Counted from the stretch's first letter, positions 1-12,100 are shown. The stretch is 64,000 bases of DNA from Alitta virens (GCA_932294295.1 OW028585.1:17858360-17922359), one strand, 5' to 3'. The notes: generated by a model not told the origin, from the letters alone. Made by a program: numbers and translations.

Positions 1-299
1 GACCTTGAACCAATAGAAGGAACTGGCTTCACTCACCTCTCGGCCAATATCATTTTCCTCATCCCACAAAACTAAATGTTGGACTCCTCACCATCCGCTA
101 TTGTTGTATACCACTACACAACACATGTTTTGCATTTTCAAAGTCTGGTACAACAATTGTATATTTGGGATCATGAAGGTCTTGTAAACTATTTGGTGTT
201 AGGGATTGCGATAACATTGAAAATACAAATACACAATTTAATTGTCCAGGCAAGATAAATCTTGTTATATTCCGAACGTACCAGAAGTGTTGGGTTTAG

Positions 300-598
300 T
301 GCAGTATATCGGACCCAAATTTATGCCCTAATTTGGCGTCCATTAAATATGAACATAATTACTATTTTTTACCAAATTTAGTCTTGGCAAACAAAACAAA
401 ACATTTTTGTGTCTAGAAGCAGCAACTAAGGGTTTGGGGCAGCCCATAAAATAAATAAATAAACAACGTCCTTGCCTCGAAAATGATCACCACCGTCGTT
501 AATTTGTGACGTCATCAATGAATTCAGTATTTCTACGTCATAGGCCTGGCAATGAGGCTTGCTAAATATGGTCATAAATCTGGGTCCGCTATACTGCA
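300..598. mobile_element. 299-bp inverted-repeat (MITE-like) element; copy at 6233-6531
   Basis: The ends at 300-325 and 573-598 are 26-bp inverted repeats with two mismatches. The left end begins TGCAGTATATCGGACCCA. No coding capacity lies between them. No clear target-site duplication was found, so the superfamily is not assigned. Confidence 0.6.
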
Positions 599-890
599 AT
601 TTTTCCGAAATGTTCTGTGGAAATTACTAAGTACTTTGTAAGATTGTGACTGAGTGATAATGTGATCTCTCACTGTGGTACTTTTACCACACAGTGAACC
701 GATATTGTATTCGTAATTTATTTAATTTATTCACGGAGAGTCTATGGGTTGTGCACAATGTATGATTTAATGGTGCCCTGTGAAAAAATCCCCAACAAAT
801 AATTCAGTTCATTATAATTAGCAGGCACGTACACCAAAATACATTATTATTTTGCCTGTTCAGCGTTCAACAATGTGGGATAAGATATGT

Positions 891-1041
891 AAATAGTGGA
901 TTTTCACGGAAGGTACTCTGTATTTCCACCAGGTAGCTATGACAGAATACTGCAATTTCTTTGGCTGAAAAAGTTCCCGCCCTTGATTGTAATTGGCTGA
1001 ACCAAAGTGCATCCCAGCAGAAGTGTTTTTAGTGCATTTTA
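891..1041 (-). repeat. Dispersed repeat family D1 (also 6824-6974, 17519-17625, 20222-20362)
   Basis: The same block appears here and in the duplicate copy on the minus strand, and at 17519 and 20222 on the plus strand. Shared words include the run around 'ccgtgaaaatccactat' and 'attctgtaatagccacc'. The 17519 copy lacks the internal segment around 'gcgggaactttttcagcc' present in the others. Probably a short non-autonomous transposon; its ends are not resolved. Confidence 0.6.
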
Positions 1042-1175
1042 ATGTATATTTTACATCTTATCATTCAATTGATTTGTTATTTCCCTGAGAAAGTAATATT
1101 TATTGAATCAGTTGGTTAAGATTTTCTGAAAAGCTAAATGAGAAATAAGAGGAGAGCAAAGACTATATATTACTT

Positions 1176-1273
1176 CCCAGATAGCATTCCAAATCGGGCC
1201 AGCGTCGTTTCTACATCGTTTTGACGTTGCCGACAATGCCCTGACATCGATACGATTCGCAATGCAAACTGGG
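1176..1273. mobile_element. Small TIR element, CCCAGATAGC family (also 7109-7206)
   Basis: The element is 98 bp. It starts CCCAGATAGCATTCCAAATC and ends with an imperfect inverted copy finishing CAAACTGGG. Relatives lie at 36944-37066 and 38727-38836, and a single end at 13470. The interior shares ACGATG and TCGGCAATG-like words with the relatives. It is a MITE-like family by structure. Confidence 0.65.
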
Positions 1274-1489
1274 TTAGACTTTCAGACTGAATTACTTTAA
1301 TTTGTATCGTTTTCTTTACCATTATGTAATTAATACACCTGTAAAAGTGTGTGGAAATAAATATATAAATATATATATATTATATTGAAAAATTTCAAGT
1401 ATATGCCTATGTACTTAAATATGCACAACTGAATAGTCTTTTATCAGCATGCACTCTTACGTATACCACGGTGAGCACTTTTTCACACA

Positions 1490-1625
1490 GGTTTTATGAA
1501 TTTTAGGAGGATCTGCTCAGTTTGTCCATGCCATGGCTGGGTTTAAACCCACGACCTTGTGCATGGAAGTATGACACTTTATCCACGGGACTGCAGGGTC
1601 CATGGTATGTTAAGGGACAGGAATT
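1490..1625 (-). mobile_element. tRNA-derived SINE family 3 (copy in the duplicate at 7423-7558)
   Basis: Read on the minus strand, it has a B-box-like 'gggtttaaaccc' preceded by an A-box-like 'cccgtggataaag'. It is followed by a tail shared with the better copy at 18226-18345 (+), including 'gagcag.ccctcct.aaa'. A head fragment of the same family lies in the opposite orientation at 2742-2830. This makes a 45-bp inverted repeat between 1578-1622 and 2747-2791. Confidence 0.5.
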
Positions 1626-1638
1626 TATCATTTGGTTA

Positions 1639-1779
1639 CATGGCCAAATGTGCTACGTGCGTTTTTCATGCGTTTGGATAAATGTGTGGTTTTCACCTCA
1701 TTTTAATAAGGCAAAAACCATGAGTTTTCCATGCGTTTATCCTTCTCATGGAAAAACGCACGTGGCACATTTGGCCATG
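1639..1779. mobile_element. Foldback MITE with TA target site (also 7572-7712, 16971-17120)
   Basis: This 141-bp palindromic element starts CATGGCCAAATGTGC and ends with the inverse, GCACATTTGGCCATG. It is flanked by TA on both sides (1637-1638 and 1780-1781). The relative at 16971-17120 has the same ends and is also flanked by TA, as expected for a Tc1/mariner-type non-autonomous element. A solo end of the family lies at about 1974-1999. Confidence 0.8.
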
Positions 1780-2020
1780 TACTTGTATTAAATATATATA
1801 ATGTTCTTAAATTAACCGCAATAATGGATATGACTTTCATAGATATAAATATATGTTGTAATTGTAGTTATTGTGCATGTATTTTTCGATGTGTAATTGA
1901 GAGAAATAATAAAATGGATTGAATCGAATTGGTCATTTATATATTTATTTTAAATGTTAGTGGTCACTATGTAACTAGCACGTAGCACATTTGGCCATGT
2001 AACCACAGGTGTTTGCCATC

Positions 2021-2137
2021 ATGACAGCCCTTAGCAAGTTAGTATACTGTAAGACCAAGGCTACGGACTTTGTCAAGAACAGCTTTTACTCCCCCTGCGT
2101 AACTGCCTTCAATGATGGGGCTAGTCTCAGTCAATAA
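2021..2137 (+). pseudogene. Possible LINE ORF2 C-terminal remnant (copy at 7954-8070)
   Basis: A 38-codon open frame ends in TAA. Its segment FVKNSFYSPCVTAFND resembles the F-x-N-S-F-x-P-x-x-x-x-x-x-N tail common near the C-terminus of many non-LTR retrotransposon polyproteins. That resemblance is from family knowledge and the piece is very short. No reverse transcriptase core is visible. Treat it as a weak call. Confidence 0.25.
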
Positions 2138-2964
2138 TATCATATTACACATAAAAAATGGCTATATTATTATACACAAAAATAATTTTCCTTCGTATTC
2201 TAAGTGATAACTTCCATTATTTATGGGTATTTACCACTTATATACAAGGAATTCCTTGCCTGTATGCTGAGAAATGTTCAATTCTCATCTCTAATGCCAG
2301 ATTTGCATATTTCACCATCTACACACATGATGGCGCTTCCTGATTGGCCAATATCTCCCAAGCACAGTCTGCTGTCAGCCTTAAGCCAATTAAGTGACCT
2401 GAGTAATCTTTGTCTAAGAATTGAGTGTAATCATAATCAATGCAAACAAAACAAATTGATATGCAATCTGTTAGACATTCAATGCCATAAGCCAGCCTAT
2501 ATGCTATTAAGCTAATTTGTTTGTATTTAAGTCTAACTGGTAAACTAGCAAAATAATTACCATCAAGCTCAGGGCATTTCCTAATGTATTCAGCTACATT
2601 CTGATTGGCAGTTGCAAATGACATAGGGGGCTCTTGAGATGAGAAGCCAATTAAGGCAGTCAGTAGCCTTGGTATTAGTTAAAGTATAAGTGTCATCACT
2701 GAGCAATGTCATATATGTTGGCAAATGCCTGTGATGTAACCAATACCTGTCCCTTAACATACCATGGACCCTGCAGTTCCGTGGATAAAGTTTCTGTCAC
2801 GTTACTTGCAGGTAGAAGGTTGGGCATGAGTAGCAATTGTAAATCAAGATAAAAAAAAGCAATGCATAAAACAGTTGGAAAAACAACTTATTAATTTATT
2901 GTTATATTCAATTAATGATGTCTTGAATATTTGTAGATTATCATGAAGTTCAATTTGATTAATA

Positions 2965-3780
2965 CACAGCCTATCGGCTACATGGTTTAACCAATTATTT
3001 TGTTTAACTAGATAAATGAGAAAATAATGTTCATAACACGCAGTTTAAATCTAGTTCTTCAGTTTTCAGAACTATGTTTGACTTTTTTCCTGTTTGCCAC
3101 TCTGGATATGTTGGGCAATAGTTAGAATCTTTCCTGAGTTAAAAATGTGAACCGGACATCACGGACTGGCTGTCCTATAGACTCACTGTTCCACTGCCAG
3201 CTACACCACTTTCATAAAAAAAGCAGAAATGTCAAAAATATCAACAAAAATCCAGAGAGCCAGTTCGATGTGAAGCTCATAAACATTATATATTTGCAAT
3301 ATTCTTCTATGTAATTTTGGTCTCCTTACCATCTTCTATTGTTATGATATAGTTACATGCACAAATAGGCCTATAGCTCAGCACCTAAAGCAGCTTTAGT
3401 GTGATAATAATAGTGGCAGTTTATGTAGGACCTCACCGAAATTGTCCCTACGAATTATCCAGATTTAAAAACTATGCCACATAGAAATTCCGTATGATTT
3501 CAGTGTCATTTAGTACATTTTATGATTTGCAATATTCCATTGCTTTATTATACCATTTGTTTTAGTTATATGATGTCTATGGCAGAACCTAAGAATATTT
3601 TCTTGAAATACGCTTGACTTAAGCGTTGGTAGCACGGCCATTTTGAAACCAAGATGGCGGCCACCCTGGCCATATTTCGTCATGGCACCCCTTCTAGAAT
3701 GAAAGAGCATATTTGAAAGTACTTATATACCAAATTTGGTGCTTTGTACCAGCGTGTAACGATTTGGCCAAAAATTATGA
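2965..3780. other. No gene seen, single-copy AT-rich stretch
   Basis: Only short reading frames without recognisable motifs occur here. There is no splice-bounded coding block and no clear repeat. Confidence 0.5.
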
Positions 3781-4035
3781 GCTGCAATTTGCTAATGTGC
3801 AGTGATCTTCAAACAAGTTCACATTTGGGTGTAAGATGTTTGAGCTGCAATTATGCAATGTGGAGCGACATACACACAAGTCAGTGCAAGATTCTTGAGC
3901 TGCAACACGATTTTTGAGCTACAATTTTGCAAATGTGCAGTGATTCATAAACAAGTTCATGTGCCTGTACAAGATTCTAGAGCTAAAATTTTGCAAATGT
4001 GCAGTGATATGCAAACAATTTCACGTTTGATACAA
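3781..4035 (+). repeat. Degenerate tandem repeat, about 65 bp x 4
   Basis: Successive units repeat a pattern of 'gagct.caattttgcaaatgtgcagtgat', then 'aaacaagttcac', then 'tacaagattctt'. The unit length drifts through small indels. Confidence 0.7.
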
Positions 4036-4063
4036 GATCCTTGAGCGTCGTGGGTGGGTGGGT

Positions 4064-4124
4064 GATTAGGGCTTTACGTCCTGTATTTCTGCACCAGTTG
4101 GGCTAATTAGGACAGGCAGGGACT
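4064..4124. mobile_element. SINE family 1 fragment
   Basis: It matches the distal part of the fuller element at 43476-43647: 'attagggctttacgtcctg', then 'ggctaattaggacagg'. A third fragment is at 34561-34614. The tRNA-like head is missing. Confidence 0.6.
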
Positions 4125-4359
4125 TGAGCGTCGTGGCCAGCGTTATGAAGAGCATTGTCAATCCACTAATTTTATTTAGTTTTATGTAATTTTACATTTA
4201 ATATGCAAATATAACTAAAGCTGTATTTCTTTCCGCGTCCCATTGCATTTATATCTATCATCTTTTGTGTGGTATGTTGTAGTGATTACATGCACTAAAA
4301 GCATGAACTGTGTAAGTTGACAGAAACCAATATACTTATGGTACTGCTTTTTTTTTAGC

Positions 4360-4537
4360 AGATTGTGAAAATGATGATGTGCAGCTGAACAATTCAACAA
4401 ATTCTGCTTCTGAATCTTCAAGTATCAGCAATGAAGGAGGTGGACTAACTCACGCACCCATCATGTTGGGAGAGACAACCAAGTCGAATGACATCACCAC
4501 AAGCGGCTACGACTCTGGCATGAAGATCTTCACTTTG
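4360..4537 (+). CDS. Orphan candidate exon, Ser/Asn-rich, unknown product
   Basis: A pyrimidine run ending in TTTTTTTTAGCAG precedes an open frame that reads, in phase, CENDDVQLNNSTNSASESSS and onward to TTSGYDSGMKIFTLD. A GTATAT donor-like site then follows at about 4538. The acceptor quality, open frame and protein-like composition suggest a coding exon of about 59 residues. No partner exon was found upstream or downstream, so it may be an exon of a gene outside the window, or a relic. No family is recognised. Confidence 0.3.
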
Positions 4538-4654
4538 GATGTATATTTCATTTGTATAATAATTTTCAGAATATGTGATGGAAGCCTGCTTAATAGCTAA
4601 ACTCGTACCTGGAAAGATAGATAAGGCAAGTGCAATCCTCTATGGCAAGCTATT

Positions 4655-4800
4655 AAAGTATGATTGACGAGGTAAGAGGAGGCGTCCGACCATGTTACAC
4701 ATTTACCCCATCAGTGCAATGGATCTTTGACTCGCCTTTACATAGACACAGTACCAGAGACTGCCAATATAACGTCCCATCCGAAAGATGGTTAATTCAT
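4655..4800 (-). mobile_element. SINE family 2, inverted partial copy
   Basis: The reverse complement aligns with 4971-5110, sharing 'gtgtctatg', 'ggggtaaat.tgtaac' and 'cctc.tc..cct'. With the forward copy it forms an inverted pair around the 9-bp minisatellite. Confidence 0.6.
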
Positions 4801-4814
4801 CTGCCGATTCCATA

Positions 4815-4918
4815 TTGGCCAGCTTGGCCAGCTTGGCCAGCTTGGCCAGCTTGGCCAGCTTGGCCAGCTTGGCCAGCTTGGCCAGCTTGGCCAGCTTGGC
4901 CAGCTTGGCCAGCTTGGC
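4815..4918 (+). repeat. 9-bp minisatellite TTGGCCAGC, about 11.5 units
   Basis: The units are perfect and head-to-tail, with each containing the palindrome TGGCCA. The array lies exactly between two inverted copies of SINE family 2. Its last unit runs into the SINE head 'agcttggctgaagg', so the array appears to be an expansion of the SINE head sequence. Confidence 0.95.
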
Positions 4919-5110
4919 TGAAGGTCCTGGGTTCGATCCTTGGCCCGAGACACTCTTCATGAGCTGTACATCCCAGCTGGATGTCTATGATTGGCGGTCC
5001 CTTGTACTCCGTGTCTATGCTGAGGCAAGTAAAAGATTCCATCCATGGGGTAAATATGTAACGTGGGTGGACTCCTCTCACCTTATCAATCAACCCTTGT
5101 TAGTGGCAGA
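4911..5110 (+). mobile_element. SINE family 2 (tRNA-related), forward copy
   Basis: It carries a B-box-like GGTTCGATCC, then 'tgtctatgctgaggcaag' and 'atggggtaaat'. Relatives lie at 13631-13865 and 17631-17880 (+) and at 4655-4800 (-). The A box is not clear, so the head may be truncated. Confidence 0.6.
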
Positions 5111-5129
5111 ATTTGCCTGAGAGGGCTGC

Positions 5130-5428
5130 TGTTTCCATATCTATCTATCTATCTGGCTATCTATCTATCTGGCTATCTATCTATCTGTCTATCTGTCTAT
5201 CTGGCTATCTATCTATCTGGCTATCTATCTATCTGGCTATCTATCTATCTAGCTGGCTATCTATCTGGCTATCTATCTATCTATCTATCTATCTAGCTGG
5301 CTATCTATCTAGCTGGCTATCTATCTAGCTGGCTATCTATCTAGCTGGCTATCTATCTGGCCATCTATCTATCTATCTATCTATCTATCTATATATCTGG
5401 CTACCTATCTATCTATCTATCTATCTCA
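5130..5428 (+). repeat. TCTA/TCTGGC microsatellite
   Basis: An array of TCTA tetramers is regularly interrupted by CTGG and AGCTGG, giving a visible higher-order pattern of 12-16 bp units. It is not coding, although the repeat is open in several frames. Confidence 0.95.
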
Positions 5429-5933
5429 AGTTAAAAGAATATATTACTATTTGTAGTATGTAGAATTATATAATTATATCAAACATACCCTTACACTGTA
5501 TATATCATTAACTGCACAATAATTTCACATTATGCACACTCTATGTATTTTCAAACATTGATATAACAAATGTTTGGGCCTTCATATAGATGCTTTTATC
5601 TATTAAAGTGGCTAGTTGGATTATACTCATATTTTGTTCACAAAACATACTTATACTTAGTGTATATAACATTTATTGAACAATATTATTTTATATTCTC
5701 CACCCAGCTGCTTTGAGCCAATCCTATGCTTCGTTGTAATTGAGCATGGGTATACAGCAGTATAGTATATATTGGATGGCTGCAGTCTATGTTGTACCAT
5801 GAGTGGAGAATATAAGCAATGGTGGATGGTGAGTGTCCCAACATGCAATTTTGTGGGATTCGGAAAAATATTGGTTCTCACCCAGTTCCTTCAGCATGTT
5901 CAGAGTTCCTTTAAAATGAGTTCAAATCGTAAT
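5429..5933. other. No gene seen
   Basis: AT-rich spacer between the TCTA array and the second copy of the duplication, with no supported feature. Confidence 0.5.
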
Positions 5934-8897
5934 GACCTTGAACCAATAGAAGGAACTGGCTTCACTCACCTCTCGGCCAATATCATTTTCCTCATCCCAC
6001 AAAACTAAATGTTGGACTCCTCACCATCCGCTATTGTTGTATACCACTACACAACACATGTTTTGCATTTTCAAAGTCTGGTACAACAATTGTATATTTG
6101 GGATCATGAAGGTCTTGTAAACTATTTGGTGTTAGGGATTGCGATAACATTGAAAATACAAATACACAATTTAATTGTCCAGGCAAGATAAATCTTGTTA
6201 TATTCCGAACGTACCAGAAGTGTTGGGTTTAGTGCAGTATATCGGACCCAAATTTATGCCCTAATTTGGCGTCCATTAAATATGAACATAATTACTATTT
6301 TTTACCAAATTTAGTCTTGGCAAACAAAACAAAACATTTTTGTGTCTAGAAGCAGCAACTAAGGGTTTGGGGCAGCCCATAAAATAAATAAATAAACAAC
6401 GTCCTTGCCTCGAAAATGATCACCACCGTCGTTAATTTGTGACGTCATCAATGAATTCAGTATTTCTACGTCATAGGCCTGGCAATGAGGCTTGCTAAAT
6501 ATGGTCATAAATCTGGGTCCGCTATACTGCAATTTTTCCGAAATGTTCTGTGGAAATTACTAAGTACTTTGTAAGATTGTGACTGAGTGATAATGTGATC
6601 TCTCACTGTGGTACTTTTACCACACAGTGAACCGATATTGTATTCGTAATTTATTTAATTTATTCACGGAGAGTCTATGGGTTGTGCACAATGTATGATT
6701 TAATGGTGCCCTGTGAAAAAATCCCCAACAAATAATTCAGTTCATTATAATTAGCAGGCACGTACACCAAAATACATTATTATTTTGCCTGTTCAGCGTT
6801 CAACAATGTGGGATAAGATATGTAAATAGTGGATTTTCACGGAAGGTACTCTGTATTTCCACCAGGTAGCTATGACAGAATACTGCAATTTCTTTGGCTG
6901 AAAAAGTTCCCGCCCTTGATTGTAATTGGCTGAACCAAAGTGCATCCCAGCAGAAGTGTTTTTAGTGCATTTTAATGTATATTTTACATCTTATCATTCA
7001 ATTGATTTGTTATTTCCCTGAGAAAGTAATATTTATTGAATCAGTTGGTTAAGATTTTCTGAAAAGCTAAATGAGAAATAAGAGGAGAGCAAAGACTATA
7101 TATTACTTCCCAGATAGCATTCCAAATCGGGCCAGCGTCGTTTCTACATCGTTTTGACGTTGCCGACAATGCCCTGACATCGATACGATTCGCAATGCAA
7201 ACTGGGTTAGACTTTCAGACTGAATTACTTTAATTTGTATCGTTTTCTTTACCATTATGTAATTAATACACCTGTAAAAGTGTGTGGAAATAAATATATA
7301 AATATATATATATTATATTGAAAAATTTCAAGTATATGCCTATGTACTTAAATATGCACAACTGAATAGTCTTTTATCAGCATGCACTCTTACGTATACC
7401 ACGGTGAGCACTTTTTCACACAGGTTTTATGAATTTTAGGAGGATCTGCTCAGTTTGTCCATGCCATGGCTGGGTTTAAACCCACGACCTTGTGCATGGA
7501 AGTATGACACTTTATCCACGGGACTGCAGGGTCCATGGTATGTTAAGGGACAGGAATTTATCATTTGGTTACATGGCCAAATGTGCTACGTGCGTTTTTC
7601 ATGCGTTTGGATAAATGTGTGGTTTTCACCTCATTTTAATAAGGCAAAAACCATGAGTTTTCCATGCGTTTATCCTTCTCATGGAAAAACGCACGTGGCA
7701 CATTTGGCCATGTACTTGTATTAAATATATATAATGTTCTTAAATTAACCGCAATAATGGATATGACTTTCATAGATATAAATATATGTTGTAATTGTAG
7801 TTATTGTGCATGTATTTTTCGATGTGTAATTGAGAGAAATAATAAAATGGATTGAATCGAATTGGTCATTTATATATTTATTTTAAATGTTAGTGGTCAC
7901 TATGTAACTAGCACGTAGCACATTTGGCCATGTAACCACAGGTGTTTGCCATCATGACAGCCCTTAGCAAGTTAGTATACTGTAAGACCAAGGCTACGGA
8001 CTTTGTCAAGAACAGCTTTTACTCCCCCTGCGTAACTGCCTTCAATGATGGGGCTAGTCTCAGTCAATAATATCATATTACACATAAAAAATGGCTATAT
8101 TATTATACACAAAAATAATTTTCCTTCGTATTCTAAGTGATAACTTCCATTATTTATGGGTATTTACCACTTATATACAAGGAATTCCTTGCCTGTATGC
8201 TGAGAAATGTTCAATTCTCATCTCTAATGCCAGATTTGCATATTTCACCATCTACACACATGATGGCGCTTCCTGATTGGCCAATATCTCCCAAGCACAG
8301 TCTGCTGTCAGCCTTAAGCCAATTAAGTGACCTGAGTAATCTTTGTCTAAGAATTGAGTGTAATCATAATCAATGCAAACAAAACAAATTGATATGCAAT
8401 CTGTTAGACATTCAATGCCATAAGCCAGCCTATATGCTATTAAGCTAATTTGTTTGTATTTAAGTCTAACTGGTAAACTAGCAAAATAATTACCATCAAG
8501 CTCAGGGCATTTCCTAATGTATTCAGCTACATTCTGATTGGCAGTTGCAAATGACATAGGGGGCTCTTGAGATGAGAAGCCAATTAAGGCAGTCAGTAGC
8601 CTTGGTATTAGTTAAAGTATAAGTGTCATCACTGAGCAATGTCATATATGTTGGCAAATGCCTGTGATGTAACCAATACCTGTCCCTTAACATACCATGG
8701 ACCCTGCAGTTCCGTGGATAAAGTTTCTGTCACGTTACTTGCAGGTAGAAGGTTGGGCATGAGTAGCAATTGTAAATCAAGATAAAAAAAAGCAATGCAT
8801 AAAACAGTTGGAAAAACAACTTATTAATTTATTGTTATATTCAATTAATGATGTCTTGAATATTTGTAGATTATCATGAAGTTCAATTTGATTAATA
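5934..8897. repeat. Duplicated segment, copy 2
   Basis: This is the second, apparently identical copy of 1-2964. Downstream of 8897 the sequence is unrelated to what follows 2964, so the right breakpoint is defined to the base. The intervening 2965-5933 is single copy in this window. Nested elements sit at +5933: inverted-repeat element 6233-6531, dispersed repeat 6824-6974, TIR element 7109-7206, foldback MITE 7572-7712. Confidence 0.95.
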
Positions 8898-11800
8898 AAT
8901 CACTAAAGTGATGACAAAAAGTATAACCAAAAAGTATAATCAAATGAATAACCAAATTAAATAATTAAATCACTCAAAAGAGTTTAACATATTAATGGTC
9001 TGCCGTTACCCTGATGTATATTGTAGTAATCTCTTGTAGACTGTAAATCATCACATGAATAAAGTTCTTGATGTATAAAGTTGTAATTACTTGCAAACTG
9101 TGGGTAATCATATGAATAAAGTTCTGGCTTATCAGGCTGAACGGTGTTTTGTAGATATATCAGAGTGGCTGTATATGTAGCTCACTTCGAAGCAATCCAG
9201 TATGTGAGCTGTAAAATTAATATTATTGTATCATAATGTGTACTGAGCACAAACCATGTGTCATTACATTAATTAACACGTGACCATAATATTTAATTAT
9301 TGCTTCTTGAATTAACTAATTAATTTGAAATTAATTATCAAATATTTTGACATCTGTGACCTTTACAACTGTCAAAGTTTCAGTAAACACTCTACCTTAG
9401 ACACTGCTAATCTCTTTTACTGAGCTTATAACAATAACATTGCTATTCCAATTAGCAAGTCTAAATTAAGTCTACTACCTTAAGACTGCTTTAAATACAT
9501 TGAAGTTTACAAAATTGCACATAGAAACACCATATATGCTTTAAATGCACATAATAATACTTTTAACAATTGTGAAATAAGAAATTAAAGGTAACTTACA
9601 TGACATAACTCAAAAAAACTAAAGGTTCACTTGAAAATGGAGGAGTGCCAACTGAGCTCCTCTCCCTTCAAAGGCTGTGATCAAAGTGCACTCGTTATGC
9701 TTGACTAATGAACTACTAACTAGGTGGCCCCACTTATCAAAGCTTAATAGTTAGTGGCTCCATCAATTGTAAAATACTATACTATCTTGACTGTGACAGT
9801 GTCATACTTCCAGGCACAAGGTCCTGTAGATAATACGCACATTCTATTAGTAACCTCGCCAACTCCATCGCGATTTTTATATATAACATTATATTTTTAT
9901 TATTATATCACTTTGCATTTATTTAATGTAAACCAATGTACTGATGTAAAAATAAATAAATAAATTCGATGCGTAGCCACCCACTTGTGCTTTACTGGGA
10001 ATTCCCGGGCAGCTGAATGGTTCGCTGGGCATATCCGATTTCTTTACTTCCCTTTTTTTTTTATATTTTCATCCTTTTTAATAATTTTACTTCCTTTTCT
10101 GGGATGGCTCGAAATAGTTGGAATGATAGATGGGAACCAGGCTGTAAAAAAACATTTGTCAAAATCAGAAAAATCGCTGAAGTGAATGTAGGAATATGAG
10201 ATACGTGGTTTATCAAAATGAATATGACTGAAGGAATTAAAGTCTCATTAATTGTAATTGGACCTGCTCATGGCACAGCGATTTTCTGTCAATGTAACTA
10301 ATGTTAATTTTCATTTACCATAAATCTTATCTTGTCTTGATCTTATCTTGGCTAGTTTTTCCACTGAGTAAAGAAATTTGCTTATGATTATGAAATGGTA
10401 TGTCCAACAATTTTAATAGGAGAGGTGACGTCACTATTTGAATTTACATTTCATTTAATTGCATTTGTAGCGTGGCGTTTTGTCTTCTTTGTTTTTCATG
10501 AATTATTATTTTTTTTTACATTTTAGTTGTAATTTCGATATTTTTATTTTTTATTTTGTTCGAACTCCCTTGATAGTGAAAAGTAATTAAAAATTGTATT
10601 ACAGTAAATGCAAAATATATTATCATAAAAACGATGATTATGAACTGTATACATTTTAAAATCACGGAGACTGAACAGTAAAAAGAAAATTTTATGTACA
10701 ACTTGATTTTTTATTTTTTTATTTTCTTTATATTGATGCTTCCATAAACTGTTCGATTTAATTTTTCCATAATTTTCTACTATGTAGGTACGAATAAACG
10801 TAATAATAATAAGAAGTTTTTTAACATTAAAATGACTATTAAATGTTCATTGGAGTGTGGCTTTATATAATTGTAACTTAAAATCAAATATTGTAAAGAG
10901 TCAGTAACACCATCTCTGACATTGTTAGAAGTCTTTTGCTTGTATGGTCTCTGTAAAATAGTTTTATAGGTTTTTTTTTAAATAGATATATGATCCTTGT
11001 GATCAATTGTAATTCAAGCATTTTCTGCAATTATTTATGTAAGATCCTGCCCCGATTAAATGTGCTTTGTCAATCAATCAATCAATCAATCAATCAATGA
11101 TTGATTACATGGAAATCATAAACTTACAATCTATTACACCTGTTAAGTGTTGATAGGTAAATAAATAAACTTTCATAATGACCAGGTACAATATGCCTAT
11201 TATTAATCATTGGATAATAATATAATTCAGTATGTGAAGAAATATGCAAAATCCTTTTATTTTTTACTTAATTACGATATTTCTGTATTTCCTCCAGGCT
11301 AGACTAGAGATCGTATAAGAGCAACTATATACTGAATAGGGCCTATTATTTTTCCTATTTTTTTTTTAATTATTTCCTGCAGCGTCGTTATTTTAACATG
11401 TCTTTAAATAAGTGACGCATGAGCCAGAATACATTATCGTTTTGTAAAAGACGTTAATAATCATGAGATCCGTGAATATTCCAAAGGTTTTTACCATATA
11501 TATAAATAAAATGGTTGAGTTTAGGAAATTCTGGGGAAACCCCCAAGTGCGGAAACCTCGACGTAATACGTCCGTGACGTCCGCTCCAGTAGAGCGCAAC
11601 GCTTTGACGTCACTAGCGTAAAATGCATCTGATTGGTTACTTGCGGTTACTTGGAAGTCAGCCAGTTCAGGGAAATGCCGATAGTGAAACTAATTCTAAA
11701 AATAAACATTTTGTCAACTAGTCTGGGTGAATTAATTCAAGAAAGGCGGAGGGGGGGGGGGGGGGGAGTAAGTTTGGGCTCTATAAAAGTTGGCAAGGTA

Positions 11801-12100
11801 AGTTTAGGTCAGACTAAGATTTTGGAACATTTTCGTTGACATCAACCTCTGAGTGTAGGTTGGTGCATTCCATTATACATTTAACATTATTTTGAGTTAT
11901 TTTAATGATTACGCTTGGATTATTATTATAACTTTTATCCAACGGAATATCGAATGACTTGTAGACCTACGTGCATGCCTTGTTGGTGGTGCGTTTAAAT
12001 TCTGAAGATCTATATATTCAAATTAAGAATTCGACAAAAATTCTTATAAACTTGGGCCTAATTTCGGAACACTGGGAAATAATATACTAGTTAACGTTCA
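8898..12100. other. Intergenic, AT-rich; no gene seen
   Basis: It holds a short duplicated phrase ('catatgaataaagttctgg'-like) around 9043-9127, an AATA-rich tail near 9945-9963, a CAAT tetramer run at 11068-11098, and a 16-18 bp poly-G tract near 11750-11767. No reading frame with a recognisable domain or exon structure was found. Confidence 0.5.
11782..11789 (+). promoter_or_regulatory. TATA-like box upstream of the oxidase gene
   Basis: TATAAAAG lies about 370 bp before the oxidase start codon. A possible 3' splice acceptor (cttctctag) lies at 12111-12119, so a non-coding first exon is conceivable. No transcript evidence is available. Confidence 0.2.

Larger units (their letters stand above)
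1..2964. repeat. Duplicated segment, copy 1 (reaches past window start)
   Basis: This segment recurs at 5934-8897 with a constant offset of 5933 bp. Every stretch compared by eye is identical, and all short reading frames translate identically in both copies. Homology ends abruptly after position 2964. The left limit lies outside the window. The segment contains several older nested repeats: an inverted-repeat element (300-598), a dispersed repeat (891-1041), a small TIR element (1176-1273), SINE pieces and a foldback MITE (1639-1779). It holds no convincing host gene. Either a very recent tandem duplication or an assembly artefact such as two uncollapsed haplotypes would explain it. Confidence 0.95.

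Noticed and set aside
2319..2624. 101-residue minus-strand frame (repeated at 8252-8557)
   Set aside because: No domain, signal or splice context is visible. It appears twice only because the segment is duplicated.
4660..5120. Overlapping frames with WPAWPA, LASLAS or AGQAGQ repeats on both strands
   Set aside because: They come from the 9-bp minisatellite, which has no stop in several frames; flanking parts are SINE sequence.
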